Shown: positions 1 to 5,175 of the stretch, piece by piece
How the letters are laid out: each line of letters begins with the position of its first letter
How positions within the stretch are numbered: the first letter of the stretch is position 1
Assembly (NCBI RefSeq): GCF_016786305.1
Contig: NZ_JADWYV010000432.1
Source of the DNA: Pseudofrankia nepalensis
Lineage (GTDB): Bacteria > Actinomycetota > Actinomycetes > Frankiales > Frankiaceae
DNA length: 5,175 nt
Reading direction: 5' to 3' (one strand)
Notes under the pieces: generated by a model
Told to the model about the DNA's origin: nothing
The model's database searches: none
What the model saw: only the letters and a program-made list of their open reading frames with translations
Program-made: the position numbers and the translations under genes

Positions 1-109
1 GGACACGCTGGCCGGCCACGACCCGGCCGACATCGAGCGGATCATGTCAGCGAACCTGGCGGAACTGCTCGGCCTCCAGACACCCACTCGGCCGGCAGGT
101 CGCGGCTGA
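1..109 (+). CDS. Amidohydrolase-family protein, C-terminal fragment
   Basis: This is the 3' end of a gene that starts outside the window. Reading from base 2 gives 35 residues ending in TGA at 107-109. The segment PADIERIMSANLAELLGL has the form of the last helix of amidohydrolase-2 (PF04909, ACMSD-like TIM-barrel) proteins, which end in a pattern like 'D..kI...NA..L.gl'. It matches the tail of the second amidohydrolase at the other end of the window at 12 of 18 positions. Family members hydrolyse or decarboxylate cyclic and aromatic compounds in the cytoplasm using a metal centre. None of the metal-binding residues lie in this fragment, so function rests on the tail alone. The last ten or so residues (TPTRPAGRG) are an unconserved extension. 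It lies 184 nt upstream of the CoA-transferase on the same strand, so co-transcription is possible but not shown. Confidence 0.68.
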   Translation, partial: DTLAGHDPADIERIMSANLAELLGLQTPTRPAGRG

Positions 110-144
110 TCACCGCGGAGGCTCGAAGGGCGACGGTGGCGGAT

Positions 145-163
145 GCGCCCGCGCGGGTGGCGC
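145..163 (+). terminator. Small GC-rich hairpin after the amidohydrolase
   Basis: GCGCC (145-149) pairs with GGCGC (159-163). The loop contains part of the 10-nt self-complementary CCCGCGCGGG at 148-157, so two alternative folds compete. It lies 36 nt past the amidohydrolase stop and has no T-tract. It may be a weak terminator or simply chance in G+C-rich DNA. Confidence 0.25.
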
Positions 164-213
164 CAGGCGTCGCGCAGGTGAGTGGCCGAGCCGACCTGGG
201 ATTTCGGGGAAAT

Positions 214-235
214 GCGCGAGCCTCTCGCCTCGCGC
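214..235 (+). terminator. Hairpin in the amidohydrolase / CoA-transferase gap
   Basis: GCGCGAG (214-220) pairs perfectly with CTCGCGC (229-235), leaving an 8-nt loop. It lies about 105 nt after the amidohydrolase stop and 58 nt before the CoA-transferase start. No T-tract follows, as is common for actinobacterial intergenic hairpins. It could end the upstream transcript or be a leader structure of the downstream one. Confidence 0.35.
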
Positions 236-280
236 GGCTTCCACGGCGATGTGCCAAGCCGGCGACACGGATCGGATCAG

Positions 281-286
281 AAGGGG
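281..286 (+). promoter_or_regulatory. Ribosome binding site that fixes the CoA-transferase start
   Basis: AAGGGG lies 7 nt before the ATG at 294. This favours 294 over the in-frame ATG at 249, which would add 15 residues (MCQAGDTDRIRRGEL) that do not resemble the family N-terminus. Confidence 0.7.
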
Positions 287-293
287 CGAGTTG

Positions 294-1514
294 ATGACCG
301 CGGTGATGCGGGGTATTCGGGTGCTGGAGGTCGCTGAGCACACGTTCGTCCCGGCGGCGTCCGCGGTGCTGGCCGACTGGGGTGCCGAGGTCATCAAGAT
401 CGAGCATGTCACCCGCGGTGACGCCATGCGTGGTCTGGCCAGCACGGGCGTGCTGGATCTCGGTGCTGGTGGCGTCCATGTGCTCTTCGAGCACTCGAAC
501 CGCGGCAAGCGCAGCCTGGCGCTCGACCTGTCCGTCCCCGAGGGCCTGGAGATCCTCTACCGGCTCGTCGAGGTCTGTGACGTGTTTCTGACCAACAAGC
601 TTCCGCGGGTGCGGTCGTCGCTCGGGATCGAGGTGGATGACATTCGGGAGCGCAACCCGAACATCATCTACGTCCGAGGCTCGGGATATGGCGACGCCGG
701 TCCCGACGCGAACAACGGTGGCTACGACATCCTGGGCTACTGGGCGAGGTCGGGGCTCGCTGCCGGTGCCAGTCCAGCGGATCTTGACCGCTTGGTCTGG
801 CAGCCGGGTCCCGCGTATGGAGACTCCATCGGTGCGATGACGATAGCTGGTGGCATCGCGGCGGCGTTGCTGCACCGCGAGCGGACGGGTGAGGCGCCGG
901 TAGTGGACGTCTCGCTGTTGGCAACCGGCATGTGGGCGCAGGGCGCTGGTATCGCCTTGGCGATGCGGTCCGGTGTGCCCTGGGGGCAGCCAGCCGCGGA
1001 CCAGCTGCGTAACCCGCTGACGAACAGCTACCGTACGCTGGACGGCCGTTGGATCTTCTTGTCCTGCCTGCAGTACTTCCACTACTGGCCTGAGATGTGC
1101 CGTGTGCTGGGCCGGCTGGAGCTCGTCGATGACGAGCGGTTCGCCTCCTTCGAGGCGCTGACGGCGAACTGCGCCGCGGCTATCGCGATCCTCGAAGAGG
1201 AGTTCCGCTCCGCGACGTTGGCCGAGTGGCGCGAGCGACTGGCCGACTTTCGTGGTCAATGGGCGCCGGTGCAAAACGCGGTGGAGGTCGTCGACGACCC
1301 GCAGGTCGTGGCCAACGGCTATGTACAGGAGACATCGACCAAGGACGGTGTCCCGTTCCGGCTTGTCGCGCCGCCGGTGCGGTTCGACGATCAACCGGCA
1401 GTGCCGACGCGTGCGCCGGAGTTCAACGAGCACGCAGAGGAGATCTTGACCGATCTTCTTGGCCTGGACTGGGACACGGTGATTGACATGAAGCTGAAGG
1501 GTGTCGTCGCGTGA
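294..1514 (+). CDS. CaiB/BaiF family III CoA-transferase
   Basis: This 406-residue cytoplasmic enzyme would move CoA from an acyl-CoA donor to a free carboxylic acid, activating the acid without ATP. Its length is normal for the family. Seen in order: an N-terminal Rossmann-like segment with GIRVLEVAEH (7-16) and LADWGAEVIKIE (26-37); the HSNRGKRSLALDL block (67-79); NPNIIYVRGSGYGDAGP (121-137); and GGYDILGYWARSG (142-154). D145 aligns with the catalytic Asp of formyl-CoA transferase (Asp169), which forms the aspartyl-CoA intermediate. PAYGDSIGAM (173-182) and the C-terminal APVQNAVEVVDDPQV block (324-338) are also typical. The start was chosen from the AAGGGG site; ATG 306 is a weaker alternative. 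The acyl-CoA dehydrogenase follows 61 nt downstream, which suggests one operon. The family is clear, but acid and donor specificity cannot be read from the sequence. Confidence 0.95.
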   Translation: MTAVMRGIRVLEVAEHTFVPAASAVLADWGAEVIKIEHVTRGDAMRGLASTGVLDLGAGGVHVLFEHSNRGKRSLALDLSVPEGLEILYRLVEVCDVFLTNKLPRVRSSLGIEVDDIRERNPNIIYVRGSGYGDAGPDANNGGYDILGYWARSGLAAGASPADLDRLVWQPGPAYGDSIGAMTIAGGIAAALLHRERTGEAPVVDVSLLATGMWAQGAGIALAMRSGVPWGQPAADQLRNPLTNSYRTLDGRWIFLSCLQYFHYWPEMCRVLGRLELVDDERFASFEALTANCAAAIAILEEEFRSATLAEWRERLADFRGQWAPVQNAVEVVDDPQVVANGYVQETSTKDGVPFRLVAPPVRFDDQPAVPTRAPEFNEHAEEILTDLLGLDWDTVIDMKLKGVVA

Positions 1515-1521
1515 CCTCCGC

Positions 1522-1550
1522 CGGCCGTTGGCCCGCGCGCGGCACGGCCG
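1522..1550 (+). other. Hairpin between CoA-transferase and dehydrogenase genes
   Basis: CGGCCGT (1522-1528) pairs with ACGGCCG (1544-1550). Inside it, GCC (1531-1533) can pair with GGC (1541-1543) after a 2-nt bulge. It starts 8 nt after the CoA-transferase stop and ends 25 nt before the dehydrogenase ATG. It may partly attenuate, stabilise or process the transcript. A full terminator is less likely in so short a spacer between functionally matched genes. Confidence 0.35.
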
Positions 1551-1575
1551 AGACCAGGGGGTCTGAGTAAACATC

Positions 1576-2721
1576 ATGGATTTCGACGCCGACGAGTCCG
1601 TGGCGGCGCTGCGCGCCGAGGTGCGTGCGTTCCTCGCCGAGGAGCTCACGCCCGAGCTGGACGACCGGGTCTACCGCAGCGGGGTGTCGCACGACGACAC
1701 GTTCGTGCGGCGCCTCGCCGAGCGCGGCTGGGTCGGCCCTGGCTGGGAACGCGCCGACGGCCGCCGCGCGCTCAACCCGTACGAGGTACACGCGCTCGTG
1801 GACGAGCTGACGAAGGCCGAGGCGCCGGTCTACGCGATCAGCACGACCGAGATGGTGGCGAACGTGATCCGGGCGGTCGGCTCGGAGGCGCTGAAGGCCG
1901 AGATCCTGCCGCGGTTCCTGCGCGGCGAGGTGACGATCGCGCTGGGCATGACCGAGCCGGAGGCTGGCTCCGATGTCGCCGGGGTCCGCACGCGCGCGCG
2001 CCGGGACGGCGAACGCTGGATCGTGGACGGCCAGAAGATGTTCACGACCAACGGGCACATCACCGACTACATCTTCCTGCTCACCCGGACCCGTCCAGAC
2101 GGGCCGAGGCACGCCGGACTGACGCTGTTTCTGGTCCGGCTCGACCAGCCGGGCGTCGAGGTGCAGGCCGTCCACACGCTGTCCGGCGAGCGGACGAACA
2201 TCGTGTACCTCAGCGAGGTGCTGGTAGAGGACCGTTGGCGGATCGGTGACGTCGACGGCGGCTGGCGAGCGCTGATGATCGCGCTTCAGGACGAGCACTC
2301 GGCCCCGTTCAGCCCGCACCTGGCCCGGCTGCTCGAGGCGGTGGAGGAGTGGGCGCGCGGGTGTGGACGGATCGACGAGCCCGACACGCAAGATCGCCTC
2401 GGCCGCTGGGCGACCGCGCTGGAGGTCGCCCAGCTCCTGGAACTGCGCGCCACCTGGATGGCCGTGAACGGCCAGGTACCGGTGGCGGAAGGGCCGATGT
2501 CGAAGCTGTTCAGCACTGAGTCGTTGGTGCGTGCCGCGGAGGACCTGACCGAGCTCGTCGGACCGGACGCCCTGCGCAGCAGGCTCGATCCGACCGCGGT
2601 CGTCGGCGGCCGGATCGAGCACGCACTGAGGTTCTCCCTCGGCACCACGATCTACGCCGGTACCAGCGAGATCCAGCGCAACATCATCGCCCAGCAGCGC
2701 TGCGGCCTGCCCCGCAAATGA
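1576..2721 (+). CDS. Acyl-CoA dehydrogenase (FadE-like)
   Basis: This 381-residue FAD enzyme would desaturate an acyl-CoA between C2 and C3 and pass electrons to ETF; the length is standard. Domains seen: an N-terminal helical domain (about 1-118), the middle beta domain opening with the signature GMTEPEAGSD (124-133) and continuing through W148-DGQKMFTTNG (151-160), and a C-terminal helical domain ending in IYAGTSEIQRNIIA (359-372). The MCAD-type catalytic Glu, which sits just before 'GT' near the C-terminus, is Ala361 here. E240 in ALQDEH (236-241) aligns by eye with Glu254 of isovaleryl-CoA dehydrogenase and is the likely base. A branched or ring-bearing substrate is therefore possible (inference). 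The ATG at 1576 has only a weak SD: GGGGG ends 14 nt before it and GAG lies at 1565-1567. Third codon positions are more uniformly G/C than in its neighbours by eye. It probably shares an operon with the CoA-transferase, whose acyl-CoA product it may use. Confidence 0.96.
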   Translation: MDFDADESVAALRAEVRAFLAEELTPELDDRVYRSGVSHDDTFVRRLAERGWVGPGWERADGRRALNPYEVHALVDELTKAEAPVYAISTTEMVANVIRAVGSEALKAEILPRFLRGEVTIALGMTEPEAGSDVAGVRTRARRDGERWIVDGQKMFTTNGHITDYIFLLTRTRPDGPRHAGLTLFLVRLDQPGVEVQAVHTLSGERTNIVYLSEVLVEDRWRIGDVDGGWRALMIALQDEHSAPFSPHLARLLEAVEEWARGCGRIDEPDTQDRLGRWATALEVAQLLELRATWMAVNGQVPVAEGPMSKLFSTESLVRAAEDLTELVGPDALRSRLDPTAVVGGRIEHALRFSLGTTIYAGTSEIQRNIIAQQRCGLPRK

Positions 2722-2846
2722 GTCGTCACACCCCATGTCACGCCGACGCGGCCTCACGTACCCGTGCGACACAGGGCGCGACCAGCGCCACGGCGAGGTA
2801 CGAGACGCCTTATTCACCTGGTCGGTAATCATGTCATCCAGTCTCG

Positions 2847-2865
2847 CCAAACGGTTGGTATCCAA
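2847..2865 (+). promoter_or_regulatory. Possible operator or promoter element before the BKACE gene
   Basis: The 19-nt stretch has alternating half-sites CCAA-N4-TTGG-N3-CCAA, that is, two overlapping inverted repeats sharing the central TTGG. The left one matches at 5 of 6 pairs over 2847-2858. It lies 42 nt before the BKACE ATG in a locally less G+C-rich part of a 185-nt gap. TTGGTA (2855-2860) could act as a -35 box, but no convincing -10 follows. The rest of the gap (2722-2846) shows only a weak 5-bp hairpin (GGCGC/GCGCC near 2775-2790). A dimeric TetR- or GntR-type binding site is conceivable; no regulator gene is in the window. Confidence 0.25.
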
Positions 2866-2906
2866 TCCCGCAAACGATCATCCCTTTAGTGCGAGGCTGA
2901 GAGATC

Positions 2907-3797
2907 ATGAGTGGCGATCCTGTCATCTTAGAAGCGGCGATCAACGGGGCGACATCCCGGGACCGCAACCCGTGCGTCCCGATCACACCGCCCGAGATCG
3001 CCACCGACGCGCTGGCGTGCATCGTGGCTGGGGCGGCGATCGTTCACCACCACATCGACCGGTTCGGCTGCAGCGAGGCTGAAGCGGCCGAGCGGTACCT
3101 GGAGGCCTGGCGGCCGATTCTGAGGGCGCGCCCCGACGCATTGATCTACCCGACTATTCACGCGGCGGCCTCGCCCAGCTACGAGCATCAGGTTCCATTA
3201 GCGGAAAGCGGTTTGGCGCGCATTGGGATCGTGGACCCCGGCTCGGTCAACCTCGGCGGCATCGACGCCGAGGGAGTCCCTGTCGGCTCCTTCGTCTACG
3301 ACAACTCCTACGACAAGATTGCTCGAGCGTTCAAGATCTGCTCCGATTGCCGGCTCGGGCCGAGCATGGCGATCTATGAGCCGGGGTTCCTGAGGACCGC
3401 GGTCGCCTGGTGGCGCGCTGGCTGTTTACCCGCCGGATCGATGGTCAAGCTTTACTTCTCAACCGACCAGGGTTATCTCGGCGCGCCATTCGGCTTGCCA
3501 CCGACAGCGCGCGCGCTCGATGTCTACCTCGAGATTCTCGCCGACTGCGACGTTCCCTGGGCGGTATCGGTGGTGGGTGGAGACGTCGTCGCCAGCGAGG
3601 TCGCGCGGCTCGCACTGGAACGCGGCGGCCACCTGCACCTGGGGCTCGAGTTCTACGGCGGCGACCGACGACCTACGAACGTCGAGCTGGTAACTGAGGC
3701 CGTGCAACTGTGTGAGGAAGTCGGCCGCCCGGTCGCCACTCCTGACCAGGCCGCCACCATTCTCGGCCTGCCGCGTCCACGCCTGGACCGGCAGTGA
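2907..3797 (+). CDS. Divergent beta-keto acid cleavage enzyme (BKACE, DUF849)
   Basis: This 296-residue protein belongs to the BKACE/DUF849 family (PF05853), Zn-dependent TIM barrels whose founder Kce splits 3-keto-5-aminohexanoate with acetyl-CoA to an acyl-CoA plus acetoacetate. Evidence: EAAINGATSR (9-18) on the first strand; GAAIVHHHIDR (42-52), where H47 and H49 fit the HxH Zn ligands; YPTIHAAASPS (81-91); IYEPGFLRTA (156-165); GSMVKLYF (177-184); and HLHLGLEFYGG (242-252) followed by PTNVELV (256-262). E248 matches the third ligand, Glu230 of Kce. The usual 'RVGLED' motif is HLGLEF here, so the expected Arg and Asp are H244 and F249. The acidic residue expected near 155 is Ala, and the HxHxR-type Arg position is D51. 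The ATG has GAGG 10 nt upstream (2893-2896). The 185-nt gap before it suggests its own promoter. Family assignment is firm; activity on a normal BKACE substrate is doubtful. Confidence 0.9.
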   Translation: MSGDPVILEAAINGATSRDRNPCVPITPPEIATDALACIVAGAAIVHHHIDRFGCSEAEAAERYLEAWRPILRARPDALIYPTIHAAASPSYEHQVPLAESGLARIGIVDPGSVNLGGIDAEGVPVGSFVYDNSYDKIARAFKICSDCRLGPSMAIYEPGFLRTAVAWWRAGCLPAGSMVKLYFSTDQGYLGAPFGLPPTARALDVYLEILADCDVPWAVSVVGGDVVASEVARLALERGGHLHLGLEFYGGDRRPTNVELVTEAVQLCEEVGRPVATPDQAATILGLPRPRLDRQ

Positions 3798-3841
3798 GTC
3801 GAGCCGCGCAGGTTCATCCCGAATCTTTTGGAAGCGTCGAG

Positions 3842-3877
3842 CCGTCGGCGGGTGTGAGGACTTCGCCGCGCCGACGG
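3842..3877 (+). terminator. Hairpin terminator in the convergent spacer
   Basis: CCGTCGGCG (3842-3850) pairs perfectly with CGCCGACGG (3869-3877), and G3841/T3878 could add a wobble pair. After a one-base bulge the stem can extend by about 4 pairs inside the 18-nt loop. It begins 44 nt past the BKACE stop and lies between converging genes, so it could end the BKACE transcript and, from the other side, the SDR transcript. There is no T-tract. Confidence 0.55.
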
Positions 3878-4072
3878 TGCAATCGGTGTCGTCAGCGAGC
3901 CCCCGCGTCGTCGGCCGTCATATCGTGGGAGTTGAGAAAGCCATGAACGGAGAGGATGCGACCGGTCACGTGGTTCTGGTGCACGGCCCACTGCTCGGCG
4001 AATCGTTCCAGCATGGCGGCGAGCGCGAAAGACAAGACCTTCGTTTATCCGGCTGTTCGGTCCTTCCGCTTC

Positions 4073-4885
4073 TCAGGGTGTAAATAGATGTCCGGCGTTC
4101 ACGTCGATCACGGCGCCCGTGATCCCTGATGCCAGATCCGACGCGAGGAACAGGACGGCGTTTGCGACCTCGTCCTCGGTCACAGGGCGGCGTAGAGCCA
4201 TCTCGCTCGTGTACTCGCCGAGCACGTCCTCGTAGTCGACGCCGCGTTGCACGGCTAGCGATCGGTAGTACTGCTCCAGCCGGTCGCTCCAGATGTGACC
4301 TGGCGCGACGCAGTTCACGCGGACACCACGTGGGCCGAGTTCGGCGGCAAGCGACTGAGCAATCTTGTGGGCCTGGGCCTTGCCAGCGCTGTACTCGCTG
4401 CGGCCGGCGAGGCCTATGCGGCTCGACATGGACGTCACGTTGACGATGGAGCCGGTACCGCGCTCGACCATGTGTGGGGCTACGTACCGGCAGGTGAGCA
4501 GTGTCCCGAACCCGCCGATCTCCATCGCTCGCCGCCACTCCTCGAGTGCATGATCGTCCATGTCGACGATGGCACGCTTGGCGGTGCTCGGGAACGCCGT
4601 GTTGACCAGAACATCGACGCGGCCGAAGTGCTCGATCACTGTCGCGGCCATCCGTTCGGCGCTGGGCGGCGAGGAGATGTCCGCCGCCACGGAGAGCACC
4701 TCGCCGCCGGCCGCGCGTGCGGCGTTGCCCGAGACATCGAGCGACGCCGCGGACCGGGCGACCAGCGCGACGCCCGCGCCCGCGGACGAGAACCGACGGG
4801 CAAGGGTGGCTCCGAGGCCGGCCCCTGCGCCAACGACCACGACCACGCGGTCATGAAATGAAAGAGAATCTTGACCTTGGCTCAC
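4073..4885 (-). CDS. Short-chain dehydrogenase/reductase (classical SDR)
   Basis: This 270-residue cytoplasmic oxidoreductase would interconvert a hydroxyl and a keto group with NAD(P)(H). Seen in order: the Rossmann glycine motif VVGAGAGLG (17-25); R44 at the end of strand 2 with no acidic residue there, which favours NADP(H); ADI (68-70), the adenine contact; VNTAF (94-98) in the place of NNAG; S152, Y165 and K169 (YSAGK), the catalytic Ser-Tyr-Lys; and PGHIWSDR (195-202). The usual structural Asn of the catalytic tetrad falls on Gly124 by eye (W117 plus 7). The length is normal, with a moderately long substrate loop (about 200-228). GTG 4885 was chosen because AGGAGG lies 7 nt upstream; the in-frame GTG at 4969 would add 28 unconserved residues and run through a hairpin. 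The gene converges on the BKACE gene and lies downstream of a second amidohydrolase. Substrate unknown; a 3-hydroxyacyl-CoA or cyclic alcohol would suit the locus. Confidence 0.94.
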   Translation of the reverse strand: MSQGQDSLSFHDRVVVVVGAGAGLGATLARRFSSAGAGVALVARSAASLDVSGNAARAAGGEVLSVAADISSPPSAERMAATVIEHFGRVDVLVNTAFPSTAKRAIVDMDDHALEEWRRAMEIGGFGTLLTCRYVAPHMVERGTGSIVNVTSMSSRIGLAGRSEYSAGKAQAHKIAQSLAAELGPRGVRVNCVAPGHIWSDRLEQYYRSLAVQRGVDYEDVLGEYTSEMALRRPVTEDEVANAVLFLASDLASGITGAVIDVNAGHLFTP

Positions 4886-4892
4886 CTGTTGA

Positions 4893-4898
4893 CCTCCT
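4893..4898 (-). promoter_or_regulatory. Consensus ribosome binding site of the SDR gene
   Basis: On the minus strand, AGGAGG (CCTCCT on the plus strand) is 7 nt before the GTG codon at 4885-4883. It is the best SD match in the window and decides the SDR start. Confidence 0.85.
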
Positions 4899-4922
4899 GA
4901 ACTCGGTTGGCAGCACACATGA

Positions 4923-4961
4923 CGACGCCCCGCGGTACTAGGTGAGAGCCGCGGGGCGTCG
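4923..4961 (-). terminator. Perfect 13-bp GC-rich hairpin upstream of the SDR gene
   Basis: Bases 4923-4935 (CGACGCCCCGCGG) are exactly complementary to 4949-4961, with a 13-nt loop. The stem is 11 G:C and 2 A:T pairs. On the minus strand it starts 69 nt after the second amidohydrolase stop and ends 37 nt before the SDR GTG, so it most simply ends or attenuates the amidohydrolase transcript. No long U-tract follows (TCATGTGTGCTG). It shares base 4961 with the next inverted repeat. Confidence 0.7.
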
Positions 4962-5021
4962 CGGTACACCGGCGGGAGGCCGACCGGTCCAACGTGGATG
5001 CGGTCGTCGTGGGTGTACCGC
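4961..5021 (-). other. Branched or extended stem-loop element next to the amidohydrolase stop
   Basis: The outer arms GCGGTACACC (4961-4970) and GGTGTACCGC (5012-5021) are perfect 10-nt complements. Nested inside are CGACCG (4981-4986) with CGGTCG (5001-5006), then TCCA (4988-4991) with TGGA (4995-4998) around a 3-nt loop. The element starts 9 nt after the amidohydrolase stop on the minus strand. It may be a 3'-UTR structure, part of a double terminator, a leader RNA of the SDR gene, or a DNA operator for a dimeric regulator. No known riboswitch class was recognised. Confidence 0.5.
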
Positions 5022-5030
5022 CCTTCACGG

Positions 5031-5175
5031 TCAGTGCGTGGGCAGTCCGACGAGTTCGGCGCAGTTGGCGCGCATGATGCGGTGGATCTCGTCGGGGGTG
5101 AAGGCGGTGAGTTCGTCGGTGAAGGCGGCGGGGTCGGCGAGGCCCTCGCCGTGTGGCCAGTCGGAGCCGAACAGG
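5031..5175 (-). CDS. Amidohydrolase-family protein, C-terminal fragment
   Basis: The gene enters from the right edge and ends at TGA (5033-5031), leaving 47 readable residues from LFGSDWPHGEG to GLPTH. GSDWPH (residues 3-8 of the fragment) is the strand-8 motif of amidohydrolase-2 (PF04909) proteins; its Asp is the conserved metal and catalytic Asp. The helix EIHRIMRANCAELVGL is the family's terminal 'NA..l.gl' signature. Such enzymes are cytoplasmic metal-dependent hydrolases or decarboxylases, often of aromatic or cyclic acids. The tail matches the amidohydrolase at the left edge (12 of 18 residues over the last helix), so the two are likely paralogues, but this one lacks that protein's basic C-terminal extension. 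The SDR gene lies 145 nt downstream on the same strand, separated by strong hairpins. Only the C-terminus is visible, so the substrate cannot be guessed. Confidence 0.9.
   Translation of the reverse strand, partial: LFGSDWPHGEGLADPAAFTDELTAFTPDEIHRIMRANCAELVGLPTH

Noticed and set aside
249..293. Upstream start of the CoA-transferase at ATG 249
   Set aside because: No ribosome binding site fits it, and the added 15 residues are unlike the family; ATG 294 has AAGGGG at 7 nt.
42..1649. 535-codon minus-strand open frame opposite the CoA-transferase gene
   Set aside because: It is Arg/His/Gln-rich with no recognisable domain and lies antisense to a well-supported family III CoA-transferase; long antisense frames are common in high-GC DNA.
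1423..2865. 480-codon minus-strand open frame opposite the acyl-CoA dehydrogenase gene
   Set aside because: Its composition is typical of a shadow frame, it has no family motif, and the plus strand carries a complete acyl-CoA dehydrogenase with both signatures.
2735..3082. 115-codon plus-strand frame running across the gap into the BKACE gene
   Set aside because: It overlaps the conserved BKACE N-terminus in another frame, is low in complexity and Arg-rich, and shows no motif.
3966..4538. 190-codon minus-strand frame overlapping the SDR
   Set aside because: It is Arg/Pro-rich and out of frame with the clear SDR coding sequence.
4886..4969. N-terminal extension of the SDR from GTG 4969
   Set aside because: The 28 extra residues are encoded within the 13-bp hairpin and have no SDR similarity, whereas GTG 4885 has an AGGAGG site at ideal spacing.

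Overview
The window looks like chromosomal DNA from a high-GC Gram-positive bacterium of the Actinomycetota. Genes are G+C-rich with strong G/C preference at third codon positions, Shine-Dalgarno sites are GGAGG-like, and the protein families are typical of actinobacterial acyl-CoA catabolism. Genus and species cannot be read from the sequence.

Layout on the + strand: the last 35 codons of an amidohydrolase-type protein (to 109), a hairpin-containing gap, a CaiB/BaiF family III CoA-transferase (294-1514), an acyl-CoA dehydrogenase (1576-2721), a 185-nt gap with a possible operator, and a divergent beta-keto acid cleavage enzyme (BKACE/DUF849, 2907-3797). These read toward a minus-strand pair: a short-chain dehydrogenase/reductase (4885-4073) and, upstream of it, the C-terminal end of a second amidohydrolase (5175-5031). 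A 275-nt convergent spacer with a strong hairpin separates the two blocks. A 145-nt gap between the second amidohydrolase and the SDR carries two perfect, abutting inverted repeats. No tRNA, rRNA, CRISPR array, insertion sequence or transposase was seen, and no gene-free stretch exceeds 300 nt.

Together the genes read as part of a catabolic locus for an unknown organic acid or ring compound. The amidohydrolases would hydrolyse or decarboxylate an intermediate, the CoA-transferase would activate the acid, the dehydrogenase would introduce a double bond, the SDR would interconvert a hydroxyl and a keto group, and the BKACE would split a beta-keto acid using an acyl-CoA partner. The order of steps and the substrate are inference. 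The most unusual points are the BKACE active site, which keeps the apparent metal ligands but has lost several expected catalytic residues, and the structured intergenic element ahead of the SDR gene.
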